Source of the DNA: Cinnamomum chago
Taxonomy: Eukaryota > Streptophyta > Magnoliopsida > Laurales > Lauraceae
Assembly (NCBI GenBank): GCA_038049695.1
Contig: CP142451.1
Coordinates: 46,573,001-46,637,000, forward strand
Reading direction: 5' to 3'
DNA: 64,000 nt
In this document: positions 41,306 to 52,379 of the stretch, piece after piece
Numbering within the stretch: position 1 is the first letter of the stretch
How the letters are laid out: every line of letters begins with the position of its first letter
Translations under genes and position numbers: made by a program
Notes under the pieces: model-generated
Databases searched by the model: none
Seen by the model: only the letters and a program-made list of their open reading frames with translations
What the model was told of the DNA's origin: nothing

Positions 41306-42625
41306 TGAAAGTCCTTGGATCCTAAATGGTCTCAAAAGTTCATGGTTCAAGCCCCAAAGAAGGTTGGAAATGAATGGACTTTATAGCCAAAAAGTGCCCA
41401 ACGGCAACACATCATAGGTTAACATGCTACTAAAGATTTATCAAAGATAAAACAAAACATGAAAACATATGATTTGTAAAGAAGTTGAATCCAAAACATA
41501 AGATAGTTTTGAAAGTGATTTTCTTATGTTGGAAAACAACAACCAAAGATTCAACCAAGTATATGGATCATGTTACATCTAATTTCAAAGATGTTTCCAT
41601 TAACATGATCTACTTAGGTTTACCAAAGATAAAGTACTACTTGGATTGAATCAATGGTGATGTATCCAAAACAATAAATCAATTCAAAACATAAAACATG
41701 TTAAGGATACAACACAACATAGTTTATCATGCTACAAATGATTTACCAAAAATAAAACAAAGCATGAAAACATATGATTAAGGAAAGTAGAGCCTACTTG
41801 GTGATTTAACTTCATTAATCCAAGCTTTAGCTTTCCTAATGATCCCCTTCATCCCTTAGTTCATTTCCCTTCTATTTGCCTCAAAACCCCTCAAGGAGGG
41901 CCTTAAAATTCCCAACTTTTGGCAAAGGAAAGAACTCATATTTATAGCAAAAAGTGCCCAACGGCTAGTCCCCGGTCGACCTGGAAACAGGTCTCGGTCG
42001 ACCGGGAACACACAACGGTCAGAAATATTACCGTTGGTGCTCCAGGGCAAATTCTGCTTGCAGTGTTCCCGGTCGACCTGGCCCTTCCCGGTCGACCTAG
42101 AACACAACGTTTCTGGCCCGGGACCAAAATTCCCAAAATTGCATATTTTTTGCATATTTCAAAGTCTTTTCAAGTGGGAATTTTTGGGCCATCAAATCAA
42201 GCTTGGAAACATGTTTTAAATCAAACTAAGATGATTAAAAACATGAAACACAAAGAGCCTAAAATGATTCGAAACTTTAAATCCAAAGGCTAGCTTGATT
42301 TCTAAAAACTCTTTTCACATAAAAAAAGCATACAAAGATGATTCTGAAAGAGATGAATGCATGCAAGGCACAAACCTAAATTCTCAATATGATTTCACAA
42401 AAGTAATGCACAAAGAATTAGGTTTTCAAAAGAGCTTGAATTCTAAAATCAATGCATCCAAGTTTAGAAACAAAACATGCATAAAACAATACTTTTACAA
42501 ATCTTAAAAGCAATGCATGTATAAAACCAGATTTCAAGGTTTTCTAAAACAATGCATGAGTGTAAATTCAAATGATGTGAATATGTTAATGCATCCATCA
42601 AATTGCAAATACAAAATCCCTAACA
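41306..42625 (-). repeat. Type-B Copia 5' LTR
   Basis: 1320 bp, homologous to 32487-33214 and to the fragment at 44104, and more distantly to the type-A LTRs. It contains the GGTCGACC cluster at 41964-42112. On the minus strand a TATA box (CTATAAATATG, about 41936-41946) lies just downstream of the cluster. Two copies of a GCAAAAAGTGCCCAACGG-type direct repeat lie at about 41387 and 41947. Confidence 0.85.
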
Positions 42626-44103
42626 ATCCATTCCTCGTATTTCTATATGTTTGATGGATATCTTAGATGTTGAATTCATATGATTTTGACACTTCGAAAA
42701 TTGCATGCATTTCAAAGCTATATCCTTTTGCATTGCAATTTATCTTGTTCATCACTATGCTCATTAGTTATATCTTTAAAAGTGATGAATATGCATTTAT
42801 GATGCTTGATGGAATGTTGTATTTGTCACATTCTTGCTCTTAATCATGTTGTCAAATTCAATTGGTTTCAATTGGTATAATTTTCGATTGATTTGATTTC
42901 TTGTGAATGTGATAGACCTTGTGTACATTGGATTGAACTTGATAGTAATATATTTGTTCCATGTCACACACCATTAGCATCATAATTTTCATGTTTTCCA
43001 CCTCTCTTGCTCATATAGGTATATTTCATGACCACCATGTTTATGTATTCATAATCTTGGTTGGTTATTAGTTGAGGTTGGCTTCATGTTTGAATTTCAT
43101 TTCACTCATCTTGCACATGATAGTCATATTTATTGATTGAATGAAATGATTTCAAAACCTTCATAGCATATGTTTTTCATAGTTAAATTGATTGATGCTA
43201 TGATTAATAAACCCTATTTCATCATGGATAGCTCTATTTTGGATTCATCTTGATAGTTATATCCTTTATAACTCCATTTTAGAGTGATTGTTTTAATAGA
43301 CTTATCTTTGAATCTCAATTGGTATTCTTTGTTTTTCCAATAGGTATCCATGATTGATTTTCTCTTTGACCTTGCTCTCGTTTGGTAATTTGATCATATT
43401 GAGCTTTATAGTTAAACATGTCTAATCCTTTCCTTGAAATTTTTCCCTCAATTGGTTAAACCATCTTCTTCTTGCACCTAATAGTTAAATCTTTGTCAAA
43501 AGTTTGACAAAAGGAGAGAATGGATTGAGGGGGAGTGTAAACCTTCATAGGAAGTATTAGTTTTGATCAAATTGACCCTTGGATTGCCTTTGAGCCCTTA
43601 GAGATAACTTCCATACATGTTAGCCTGTTATGATTATCATTTTCGATTTCTTTTGTTAACAGGTGCTACTAAAGGTATTTTCCTTATTTCATGTGTGTAG
43701 GTACCTTTGCAATTTAATGTCAAAGGGGGAGAGAGAGTTCAAGTACTCAAAGATCTCCTACTCTTCAAAGGGGGAGAAAGCATTCAAGCTCTCAAGAGGG
43801 GAAGAGAGAATGCATATCTTGCCAAAGGGTGAGAGAGGCATGGTCAAAGGGGAAGAGCTTATAGAAGAAAGAAAGCTTGGAGCTAAAGAAGGTGCTTGGC
43901 CAAAGAAAGGAAGATGAATAGAAAGCTTGAAGATTGATCAAGCACCAAGCATCAAGAAGATTGAAGAAGAGAGCCCAAGAGCCCAAGCTAAGAGGAGGAG
44001 CATCCAAGAAGATTTCAAGACTTGTCCAGCTTAGGGGGAGCTGAAGACTTGTTGTGTTAATTCAATGATAAGTAAGTTGCCATCAAATTGCAAAGGGGGA
44101 GAT
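42626..44103 (+). other. Type-A Copia interior, right part, with purine tract
   Basis: AT-rich sequence homologous to the type-B interior, with no recognisable gene. It ends in the purine tract CAAAGGGGGAGAT just before 44104. A second purine-rich run GATTGAGGGGGAGTG lies at about 43524. The Ser/Lys-rich open frame 43663-43917 is not convincing as a gene. Confidence 0.7.
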
Positions 44104-44681
44104 TGTTAGGGATTTTGTATTTGCAATTTGATGGATGCATTAACATATTCACATCATTTGAATTTACACTCATGCATTGTTTTAGAAAACCTTGAAATCT
44201 GGTTTTATACATGCATTGCTTTTAAGATTTGTAAAAGTATTGTTTTATGCATGTTTTGTTTCTAAACTTGGATGCATTGATTTTAGAATTCAAACTCTTT
44301 TGAAAACCTAATTCTTTGTGCATTACTTTTGTGAAATCATATTGAGAATTTAGGTTTGTGCCTTGCATGCATTCATCTCTTTCAGAATCATCTTTGTATG
44401 CTTTTTTATGTGAAAAGAGTTTTTAGAAATCAAGCTAGCCTTTGGATTTAAAGTTTCGAATCATTTTAGGCTCTTTGTGTTTCATGTTTTTAATCATATT
44501 AGATTGATCTAAAACATGTTATTCAAGCTTGATTTAGTGGCCAAAAGTTCCCCCAAGAAATACTTTGAAAAGTTGCATTTTTGGGAAAACAGGACTTTTA
44601 CCGGCGGACAAAACCACTTTGTGTGTTCATGGTCGACCGAGGCCTCTTTGCAGGTCGACCAAAGACTAGCCGGTGGACCAA
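44104..44681 (+). repeat. Type-B Copia LTR fragment, + strand
   Basis: TGTTAGGGATTTTGTATTTGC matches the type-B LTR and not type A, although the element's outer LTRs are type A. It runs through the GGTCGACC words at 44630-44670 and then gives way, near 44681, to sequence ending in a Tekay-like purine tract. The rest of this LTR is missing. Confidence 0.75.
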
Positions 44682-47489
44682 ATATCCTAAGGGGTGGAGG
44701 ATGTTAGACCCCGACCCAGACCAATTCCATTAGTGTACGATTAGTGTGTGTTTAGTCCTAAGTGAGTTTAGTGGTTGTTGGGTTAGAAATGATTAGTTTA
44801 GTCTTGGACATAGCTTTGGGAATTTTGAGAACGTTTAGTATTAGTCAGACACACTCAGGAAGGCCTGGGTGCACGTGTAAGTTTGGGAAGATCGTGTCGT
44901 TTTCCGTGTGAGTGTGATTTTGATTTCATTTGAATGATCTTTTTATGTGTTACAACTTTCGTTTTAAGGCCATTCGTGTTTGAAGCCCAAAAACCCATGT
45001 TTTGGCCCAAAGAGGGTAAAATTGCCTTTTATGCACAAATCTGGACACAATTTTCGAGATCTCAAAACCATGTCAAAAATATACTTTTTAGAAACTAGAT
45101 ATTTCGACGATCATTTTATCCTTCTTCGTCGAAGTCATCCGAGGCCCACAAGATCGTGTTTGAGTCACTTCAAGATTCAAGTCAATGGGACCCATTTCCA
45201 TAGCTTAAGTCCCTTCTCCCTCTCATTTCATTCATTTCCCCATTCTCTGCAATTTTTCTGAAGTTAGGGCAAGGAAACCCTTTCTCTCTTCTTCTCCATT
45301 CCCTTACATGCTTTGGTTAGAGAACTCCAAATAGAATTCCAAGCTCTTCATCTTCTTCCTTCCCTTGCAAGCTCTCTATCCATACAAGTTCTTGGAGCTT
45401 CTTTTGGGGACAAGCTCTACATTTCCTCTCTTCTTTCTTGTTTGGCCATTGTTAGGTAAGAGCTTCAATCCTTGTATTTCATGAAGTCTTTTGGTTCCTT
45501 GAAGAGCATGTTTTCCATGTTTGCAAACCCTTTGGTAAAATGGTTCCTTGTTTTCAAGATTTAGTGATTTGTGTGGTTTTTCTCTTGGGTTCTTGTAGTG
45601 TGGGATTAGCTTGAGGAAGTGCTTGAAGAAGAGTATTGTTAGCTTTGGTCAAGGCAAGTGATCTCTATAGGAATGATGCATGTGTATTTGGATTTCATTG
45701 TATTTTAGAAATTGTGCATTTATCTTGTTTATAAGCTTCATGTTTATGTTTTCTTTTGATTTGGATGTGAAATGGTGATAAATGAACCCTTGGTGAGCAT
45801 GAAGGCTCAAGGGATGATATGTGATTGATGGATGAGAAAAAGGAGAAGAATGTAGTGAAAGATGTGCAAAGGAAAGGAGATTTCTGCACTCAGCGAGCTC
45901 AGGCAGCAGCCTGTTCGCTCGAGCGACCCCTGGGTCCGCTCGAGCGAACAAGCCACTGTCTGCTATGGAACGAGACAGAGATTCGTTCGTTCGAACGCAT
46001 TTTATTATCCGCTCGAGCCAACATTCGCTCGAGCGAACGGTATGCGCCTTGTAATGTTCGCTCGAATGAACGGTCTCGCTCGAGCGAAGTGTCATCAACG
46101 TGGCAGGTCCGCTCGAGCGAACCTGCCAGATTCAGGAAGATGAGTTTTTTTCCATTTTGTGTATTTTCTTGAGGGTTGAAAACTAGACTATGTTAAGGGT
46201 TTTAACTTGACATTGTGTAAATGGAACTTCGAAATGAAACCCAACTTCGGGGACACCAATTCTTGTATTTTCTGACGTTTGGGGTTTCAATTACACAAAG
46301 GTCAATTAGTAGCCTTAGCACATGCTTGTCAGATTTTGTATTTGAACTTCCGTCTTGGTACGATAAGTATAAACGTGCACTTGTTTTGAAGTTTTGTTTC
46401 AAGAAAAAGGGGATCACTTCCTAAGCGTGTTATGCATAATTATTATGCCTCTTGCTAGTCGTGTTCGTCGTGTTTTGATAAGTGATTTCCCCCTTTTTAT
46501 CTCGACATGCTTTGATCGTGTTTCACGTGTTTTGTGCATTCATGAATTAAGTAAACACCACTGAGCTTAGACTGCCCTTTCGGTTTGATCCACTGTCTGG
46601 GGGTCTTTAAACATGTGGACTGTCTGCAGACTGGTCGTGTATTTATTACACATCGTGCGTGTCCGGTTCCGCGGCCGGAATTCCCGTCTTTGTGGGAAAT
46701 TGTGTCGTGCTTATATTATGTATATCGTGCTTGTCGTGCGTGCTTGCTCTTTTCATTATATAAATGATAGAGAAAGGATGGGCTCTTTGTGGATTGTAAC
46801 TATTCATGATATATTATGTACTCATGCTAGTTTGTTTTGTATCTCAGCTTTGTTCGTATTCTTGAAAATGTATCTCAGCTTTGATAGTACTTCATACCAA
46901 AGATTTGCTTACATGTTTTCTCTAAGAGTTATGGTTCATGTTCATGCCTACATTGATTACCTGCCAAACCGTCGTGTTTGACCCTTGTTTGTTGGTGCCC
47001 AGGTGCAGGAGACGTTGCCTTTGAGGAGGAGCGTCAGGAGGAGGCTTGTGAGCCAACTCCCGTGAGAGAGTGGCAGCCCGACGATGTCATTTAGACGTCG
47101 GGCGGGTTCTTGAGTCTCGTCACCTTTAGTCTTGGGGTTTCTTTTGGTTATTTTGAGATTGTACTGACCTTTATTGGTCTCTTATGGGTTGTACTAAACT
47201 TAACTTACTTTCGTGTTAAACTTATAACTTGAACTATGTTTGGGAATGCCATGATAACTCTTTTCTTTGATGCTATGTCTTGTTATTAAATGTTATAGCA
47301 CTTAAAGATTTGATTGTGCTTATCGTGATGTGTTTTGCTACACGCTTCCGCAAACTTGATCGTATGAGTCAGATTCCGCGTGTCTTTGGGAATCCTCACC
47401 GCGGGAACCTGTGGGAAAATAATGAACCATTAAGCATAAACATCATCACCAACGTCGCGGGCCCGGGGACCCGTTCCGGGGTCGCGACA
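44682..47489 (+). mobile_element. Tekay-like chromovirus 3' end: purine tract plus LTR
   Basis: A purine tract AAGGGGTGGAGGA (44689-44701) precedes an LTR, TGTTAGACCCCGACCC... to ...GTCGCGACA (44702-47489, 2788 bp). The LTR is a close homologue of 58315-61167. No matching target duplication is found, because the left part of this element is gone. A CGCTCGAGCG cluster lies at about 45911-46128, and a TATA-like ATTATATAAATG at about 46756. No genes are seen. Confidence 0.82.
45911..46128. repeat. CGCTCGAGCG palindrome cluster in the Tekay-like LTR
   Basis: About six copies of (T/C)CGCTCGAGCGA occur in 220 bases, including TTCGCTCGAGCGAAC at 46024-46038. The offset from the LTR start (about 1.2 kb) is close to that of the palindrome clusters in the two homologous LTRs. 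Confidence 0.88.
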
Positions 47490-47496
47490 GGGAGAT

Positions 47497-49390
47497 TGTT
47501 AGGGATTTTGTATATTGCATTTTGATGGATGCATTAACATTCAAGCATCATTTGATTTACACACTTATGCATTGATTTATAAAAACTTGAAATCTTGATT
47601 TATTCATGCATTGCTTTTAAGATTTGTAAAAGTATCGATTTATGCATGATTTGTTTTTAAACTTGGATGCATTTGTTTAGAAAAAGAATTTCTTAGAAAT
47701 CAAGCAAGCCATTGGTTTTAAAGTTTTGAATCATTTTAGGCTTCTTATGTTTCATGTTTTTAAACCACTTAGTTTGATTTAAAACATGTTTCCAAGCTTG
47801 CTTTAATGGCCCAAAAGTTCCCACCGAGAAATACTTTGAAATATGAAATTTTTGGGAATTTTGGTCCCAGGCCTGTCCCTTAGAAGGCCAGGTCGACCGG
47901 GCCTGCAGTGCGCCAGGTCGACCGGGTACACTAAAGGCTAGGTTGATCGGGTAAAGAGCCGTTGGCTCCTGAAATGACAGTTTTATGACCTTTGTGAAGG
48001 CCAGGTCGACTCGGGGGTCATGGGGTCGACCAGGGACTAGCCGTTGGGCAGTTTTGGGCTATAAAATGAAGTTCATTTCTTTGTCAAAGTAGGAGATTTT
48101 TAAGCCTTCTTTAGGTATTTGGAGACAAGACAAAGGGGATGAACTAAAAGAGACCAAGGGGTCAATTGGAGAGCTAAAGCTTGGATTAATGAAGTTAAAT
48201 CTCTAAGTAAGCTCTACCTTCCTTAATCATATGTTCTATGCTTTGTTTAAATTATTGGCAAATGAATTTTAGCATTATAACTATGATGTGTTGAATCCAT
48301 TCTTCTCTTAATCTTTGATCCAATTAAGATTGGATTCTTCACCTTGATTTCAATCCAAGTAGTTTTAAAATCTTTCTTAATCATGCTTAGACAAAGTCTT
48401 TGTTTTTCTTTTATAGCATGAGTCTTTTACTTGGTTGAATCTTCATTTGTTGTTTTCATTTGAACTTTAGTTAAATTAATTTGGTTTTGAAAACAACATT
48501 GCACATGCATCACATGTTCTAAGTTAGTCATTTTCATACAACTTGTGAATCTTTGATTTTCATATCATTAACAAGTTGATATTCATACATGTGATTTGCA
48601 TTAAACTTCAATCAAATCTTTTATGTGCCTTAAACTTTGAAATGCTTTAAGCATATATTAATTGGGCTTTGTTTTTAACTTGATTGAAGTTATCACACAC
48701 ACACACATCATGAGCATACATCTTTGCATTAAACTTCAATCAAATCTTTTATGTGCCTTAAACTTTGAAATGCTTTAAGCATATATTAATTGGGCTTTGT
48801 TTTTAACTTGATTGAAGTTATCACACACACACACACACACACACACACTTCATGAGCATACATCTTTGCATTCATATAGTATTTGTGTGAGTTGTTTTTC
48901 ACTTTCATATTAGCCTAATTAAGAGGCAATTCCATTGCGCTAAAATTGTATCTCTTAGAGTGTTCTTTTGTGAAGACACCTTCTTAGAGAAATCTTCATT
49001 TGTAAAGGTTATTGCTTAGCCTAAGAAAAGCATTGTGTAAAGGTTATTGCTTAGCCTAGAAAAGCATCTTGTAAAGGTTGTTGTTGAGCCTAGAAAAACA
49101 ACACTGTAAAGGTTATTGCTTAGCCTAGTAAAAAGCATAATTAGTGGAAATCCGGTGGGGTGATTGGTTCACAAGCCGGTAGTGGACGTAGGCATTGAGG
49201 CCGAACCACTATAAATCCTTGTGTGGTGGTGAATGCATTCTGGTGATTGTTTTATTAGCTTCCGCATTTAGATTGTTTATCATCACTTGTGACTAGTTTA
49301 GTTTAAAAAGTTAAAATTTGCCTATATTAGTCACTTATTGTAGCTCACCCTATTCACCCCCCCCTCTAGGGTTAGATCCCAGGACTTTCA
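47497..49390 (+). repeat. Type-A Copia 3' LTR
   Basis: 1894 bp, TGTTAGGG...ACTTTCA, followed by GAATC (49391-49395). It contains GGTCGACC words (47868-48045), TATA (48060-48067), CA microsatellites, a 128-base tandem duplication (about 48603-48854) and the 33-base GTAAAGGTTATTGC units (about 48999-49135). It is the uninterrupted version of the LTR that is split by the inner Tat/Ogre element. GGGAGAT (47490-47496) before it is a partial purine tract. Confidence 0.92.
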
Positions 49391-49395
49391 GAATC

Positions 49396-52379
49396 TTTTA
49401 CTCCTCTAAGTTAAGAACAACGGAGTAATCCTGCCTCAAGCTCTTCAAGAATGAGCCCTAGCTCAGTCACCATGACGATCTCCTCATTCGAATCATGGGG
49501 GATGAACGTCTTGGCTACAAACTCTGAGTAACCTCGCAATCCACCTCCTGATGAAACGACCATACGCATCCAGCAATTGGAGCAAGGTCAGCAGAGGATT
49601 GAGGCCCTGATGGAAAATCTTCTTCTCGCTTTTCAGCGTCAAGAAAACAATCAACCTCCTCCAGATAACGAGGAAAATGCAGAAACAGTGAGTCACGCGC
49701 CCTTACCAAAAAGGACGTTGATGATATCCTTGCCAAAGCAAAGGAAGAGGATACACTGAAGGAGCGTGGGATCAAGCCACCATTTCCCTTATGGATGGAC
49801 TCGGTCCCGTTTCATGCAAAATTCAAACAACCTACTCTCCAAACATATACGGGGAAAGGTTCAGTCAGACAGCACGTCATCCACTTCAAGATAGAGTCAA
49901 CCTCTGACTTATTCACAAGTGGAAGGCGATGGTGTTCAAATGTTCAGATGTGCTGCCTCAAGCGTCGCTTGTCGACATCTGCCGTAACAACATGAGAGCA
50001 AGGATCCGTTCCATGATTATCGGCAATAAATCAAAGAACCTGGGAGAAACCCTAAAAGCTTCCATGGAGGCTGAAACGGTGATCAAAGACCTCAACAGTC
50101 AGCAGTCATCAAAGAAAGAGATGGCTACCATTACGACCTCAAAGCCAAAGAAAAAGGAGGTTCTTAATGTGCAAACCAAGTCAGCTCCCCAGCAGCCAAA
50201 GAAAGCTGAAAACAAAGCTGCATGTAAGAAACCTAACCCCTCTGATGCCTTCAAAGAACGAGTAGAAAAGAAATACCCGTTCGATGAAGATGTTGAAGAA
50301 ATTTTCGAGGCTCTCGTAGAAAATGGTAAACTCACCTTACCTGAGCCCAAAAGACCGGGAGATGTTGGCAAAACCAACGATCCTCGGTATTGTCCCTACC
50401 ACCAGATGATATCGCATCCTCTCAATCAATGCTTTGTTGTGAGAGAAAAGATCAACCAGATGTGGAAAAACGGAGTCATCACCTTTGACAAAAGCTATGG
50501 GTCTACCTCCGTGAACATGGTGTCGTACGGACAAACTTCAAAATCACCAAAGGAGAAAACCACTACTTCCTTTAAGGTGATAAAAATGACCCAGACGTCC
50601 CAAGAGTTGGTCCCTTATCCAACACCTAACGGACAACCTATATGGGTGCATCCTGACCTCCTAGAAGATGAAAATTGGGAGATCGTCAAAATAAAGCCTA
50701 CCGCTCAACAACGAAGGCAAGCTAAGAGACAACTCCGCAAGCTTAAACAGTAGGAGAAAGCTCAACAAAAGCAAGAAGTCCCTGAAAAGGCAGAGACCTC
50801 TTCCACTGCTTCGCTAGGGGCAATGGAAGAATCCAAGGCTCCGAAGGTGGAAAGAAAATTCACCCTTGGTGATTTCATGCCACCTCAATTTAGAAATGAA
50901 ACTGCGCATGGGGCATCATACTCTTGTAATTCGGTAATTGGATTCTCCATGGATGGATACGAGTCCAGTGACACCGCCAGTGACACCAACGAGTGGGAGG
51001 AATCCCTTCAAACAGGAGAATACCTCTCCGACAAAGAATGGGTTCCCGAATCTCACCTTATGCCGGTAATCTGGTATAACCCATATCAGCAACAAGGATC
51101 CTGGTCCGATGATGAAGGAGACCAAGAGCCTGTTCAAGAAAATCCTATTGACTTACCACCCTTCAACGCTCCAGTCGAACCCAATCATGTTGAACCACAA
51201 GGGGCAGACGAAGAAGAAGATTGAGCTCCCATACTTGATCTTGAAGGGCATGTGAGGATCTTACAGCACCTTGCCTTAGAACAAGAGCAAGATCTTCGCG
51301 ATCAAAACCCGGAACCGGAAGTCCCTGAAAATCAACAGGTACCTCCTCCCTCAACTCTTGAAAATGGAGAAAACTGCTGGATAGATGATCCTCTCACATC
51401 TGATGATGAGTCCGACTCCCAACAGTCCACTCTGGGGGAATCTCCCATCAGGGCAACTTGGAATGCGATAGCTCAGGATGATAGCGCCTCTGAAGCATCA
51501 TCTACTGAAGACACGTACTCTCCGGCTACACCTGATAGTATATCTTCCGGAGCTACATTTTCTCGGGTGACTTCCACTGAGATAACGTCTTCTCAGCCTT
51601 CGTCCCCTGAAACTATGCCGTCGCAACTCACAACTCTTTCGACTGATCATCCTGAAGAAACTTCAGTCGATGGAGACCTGGTCAGTCGGTCCCAGAAACC
51701 TGACCTCATAGGAGATATCTGGACCAACAAATTACTTGATAAAGGAGAAAAGTTACTGGATGTTGTTCAGGACTTGTTCCTGGAAAATGCTCCATTTAAC
51801 GCAATCACTAAGGATGGTGACTCTGCTGCAGACACATTTCAGCAAATAAGAAGGATCAGCCCTTGCATTCTAAGGACGATCTTCCAAATGAAGACCCTTC
51901 TCAAGAAGCTCTTGAAGTCGGTAGAGGTACCCGTTCTGGCCGGGATTACCACAAAAACTACAACTAATCTTCTTCTTCTTCTTATGTAAATCCTTCGGGA
52001 ACACAAAATGTAAACGCCCCAAGTGGCAACAATAATGAACACGCAGGCCCGAAGGAGGCTTTCAAGTACGACTTGATTAAGCACTTCAAACACATACCTA
52101 CACAACTGCACATCCTGGACTTATTACGAATGTCTCCACAAATTCGTGATAGTCGCATTTCAGAACTACAAAGGCTGAATGCGGATGTCGACAAACATGC
52201 CCTACAAGTCCTACAAATTGAAATGGATTGTAGGGTCAAAAAATCAAATACTCCGTCAAAGGGAGAAAAGAAGAGAACTGAGGGATCAGGCATTGAATGC
52301 CTCTCGGTACATAAAGCAGCAAGTGAAACCAATGCCTTCTGTAAGGATGACCTCCTGCTAGGCGAGACAAAGCACAACC
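49396..52379 (+). pseudogene. Outer Tat/Ogre gag to pre-protease region (fossil)
   Basis: This resumes the gene interrupted at 2588 and aligns with about 8955-12080 of the inner gag-pol frame. It covers the gag core (WMDSVPFHAKFKQPTLQTY), the Cys/His knuckle (CPYHQMISHPLNQC) and the acidic linker. It is degraded, with several interruptions and some shortening compared with the inner copy. It is split from the protease part by the solo LTR at 52380. Confidence 0.88.

Larger units (their letters stand above)
32487..42625 (-). mobile_element. Type-B Copia element, gag-only, minus strand
   Basis: ATCCA at 32482-32486 and 42626-42630 brackets two LTRs (32487-33214 and 41306-42625). Reading on the minus strand, the order is 5' LTR, primer site (41292-41303), gag-like gene (41204-39789), about 2 kb without a gene, a purine tract (33226-33215) and the 3' LTR. 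A 4.2-kb chromovirus-like solo LTR (33485-37684) is inserted near its 3' end. No pol is present, so it would depend on another Copia for replication. Its gag frame is open throughout. The two LTRs differ in length. Confidence 0.9.
2594..49390 (+). mobile_element. Type-A Copia (SIRE-like) element, carrying nested insertions
   Basis: The target duplication GAATC (2589-2593 and 49391-49395) brackets two homologous LTRs of about 1.9 kb. The left LTR begins TATTAGGG and the right one TGTTAGGG; both end ACTTTCA. The tRNA-Met-type primer site follows the left LTR at 30386, and a purine tract precedes the right LTR at 47490. Once nested elements are set aside, the interior is only a gag-like gene plus about 2 kb without a recognisable gene. 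No protease, integrase or reverse transcriptase is seen, so it appears non-autonomous. It inserted into the gag of the outer Tat/Ogre element. It is broken in gag and by several later insertions. The right end also holds a foreign LTR-B fragment and a Tekay-like 3' end. Confidence 0.85.

Noticed and set aside
43663-43917. 84-codon frame near the right end of the type-A Copia interior
   Set aside because: Its sequence also occurs in reverse at the left end of the type-B element as non-coding 3' sequence; no domain and no supporting context.
45649-46172. Overlapping frames of 93-149 codons around the CGCTCGAGCG cluster
   Set aside because: They run through the palindrome cluster of a Tekay-like LTR and differ in the homologous LTRs; not genes.
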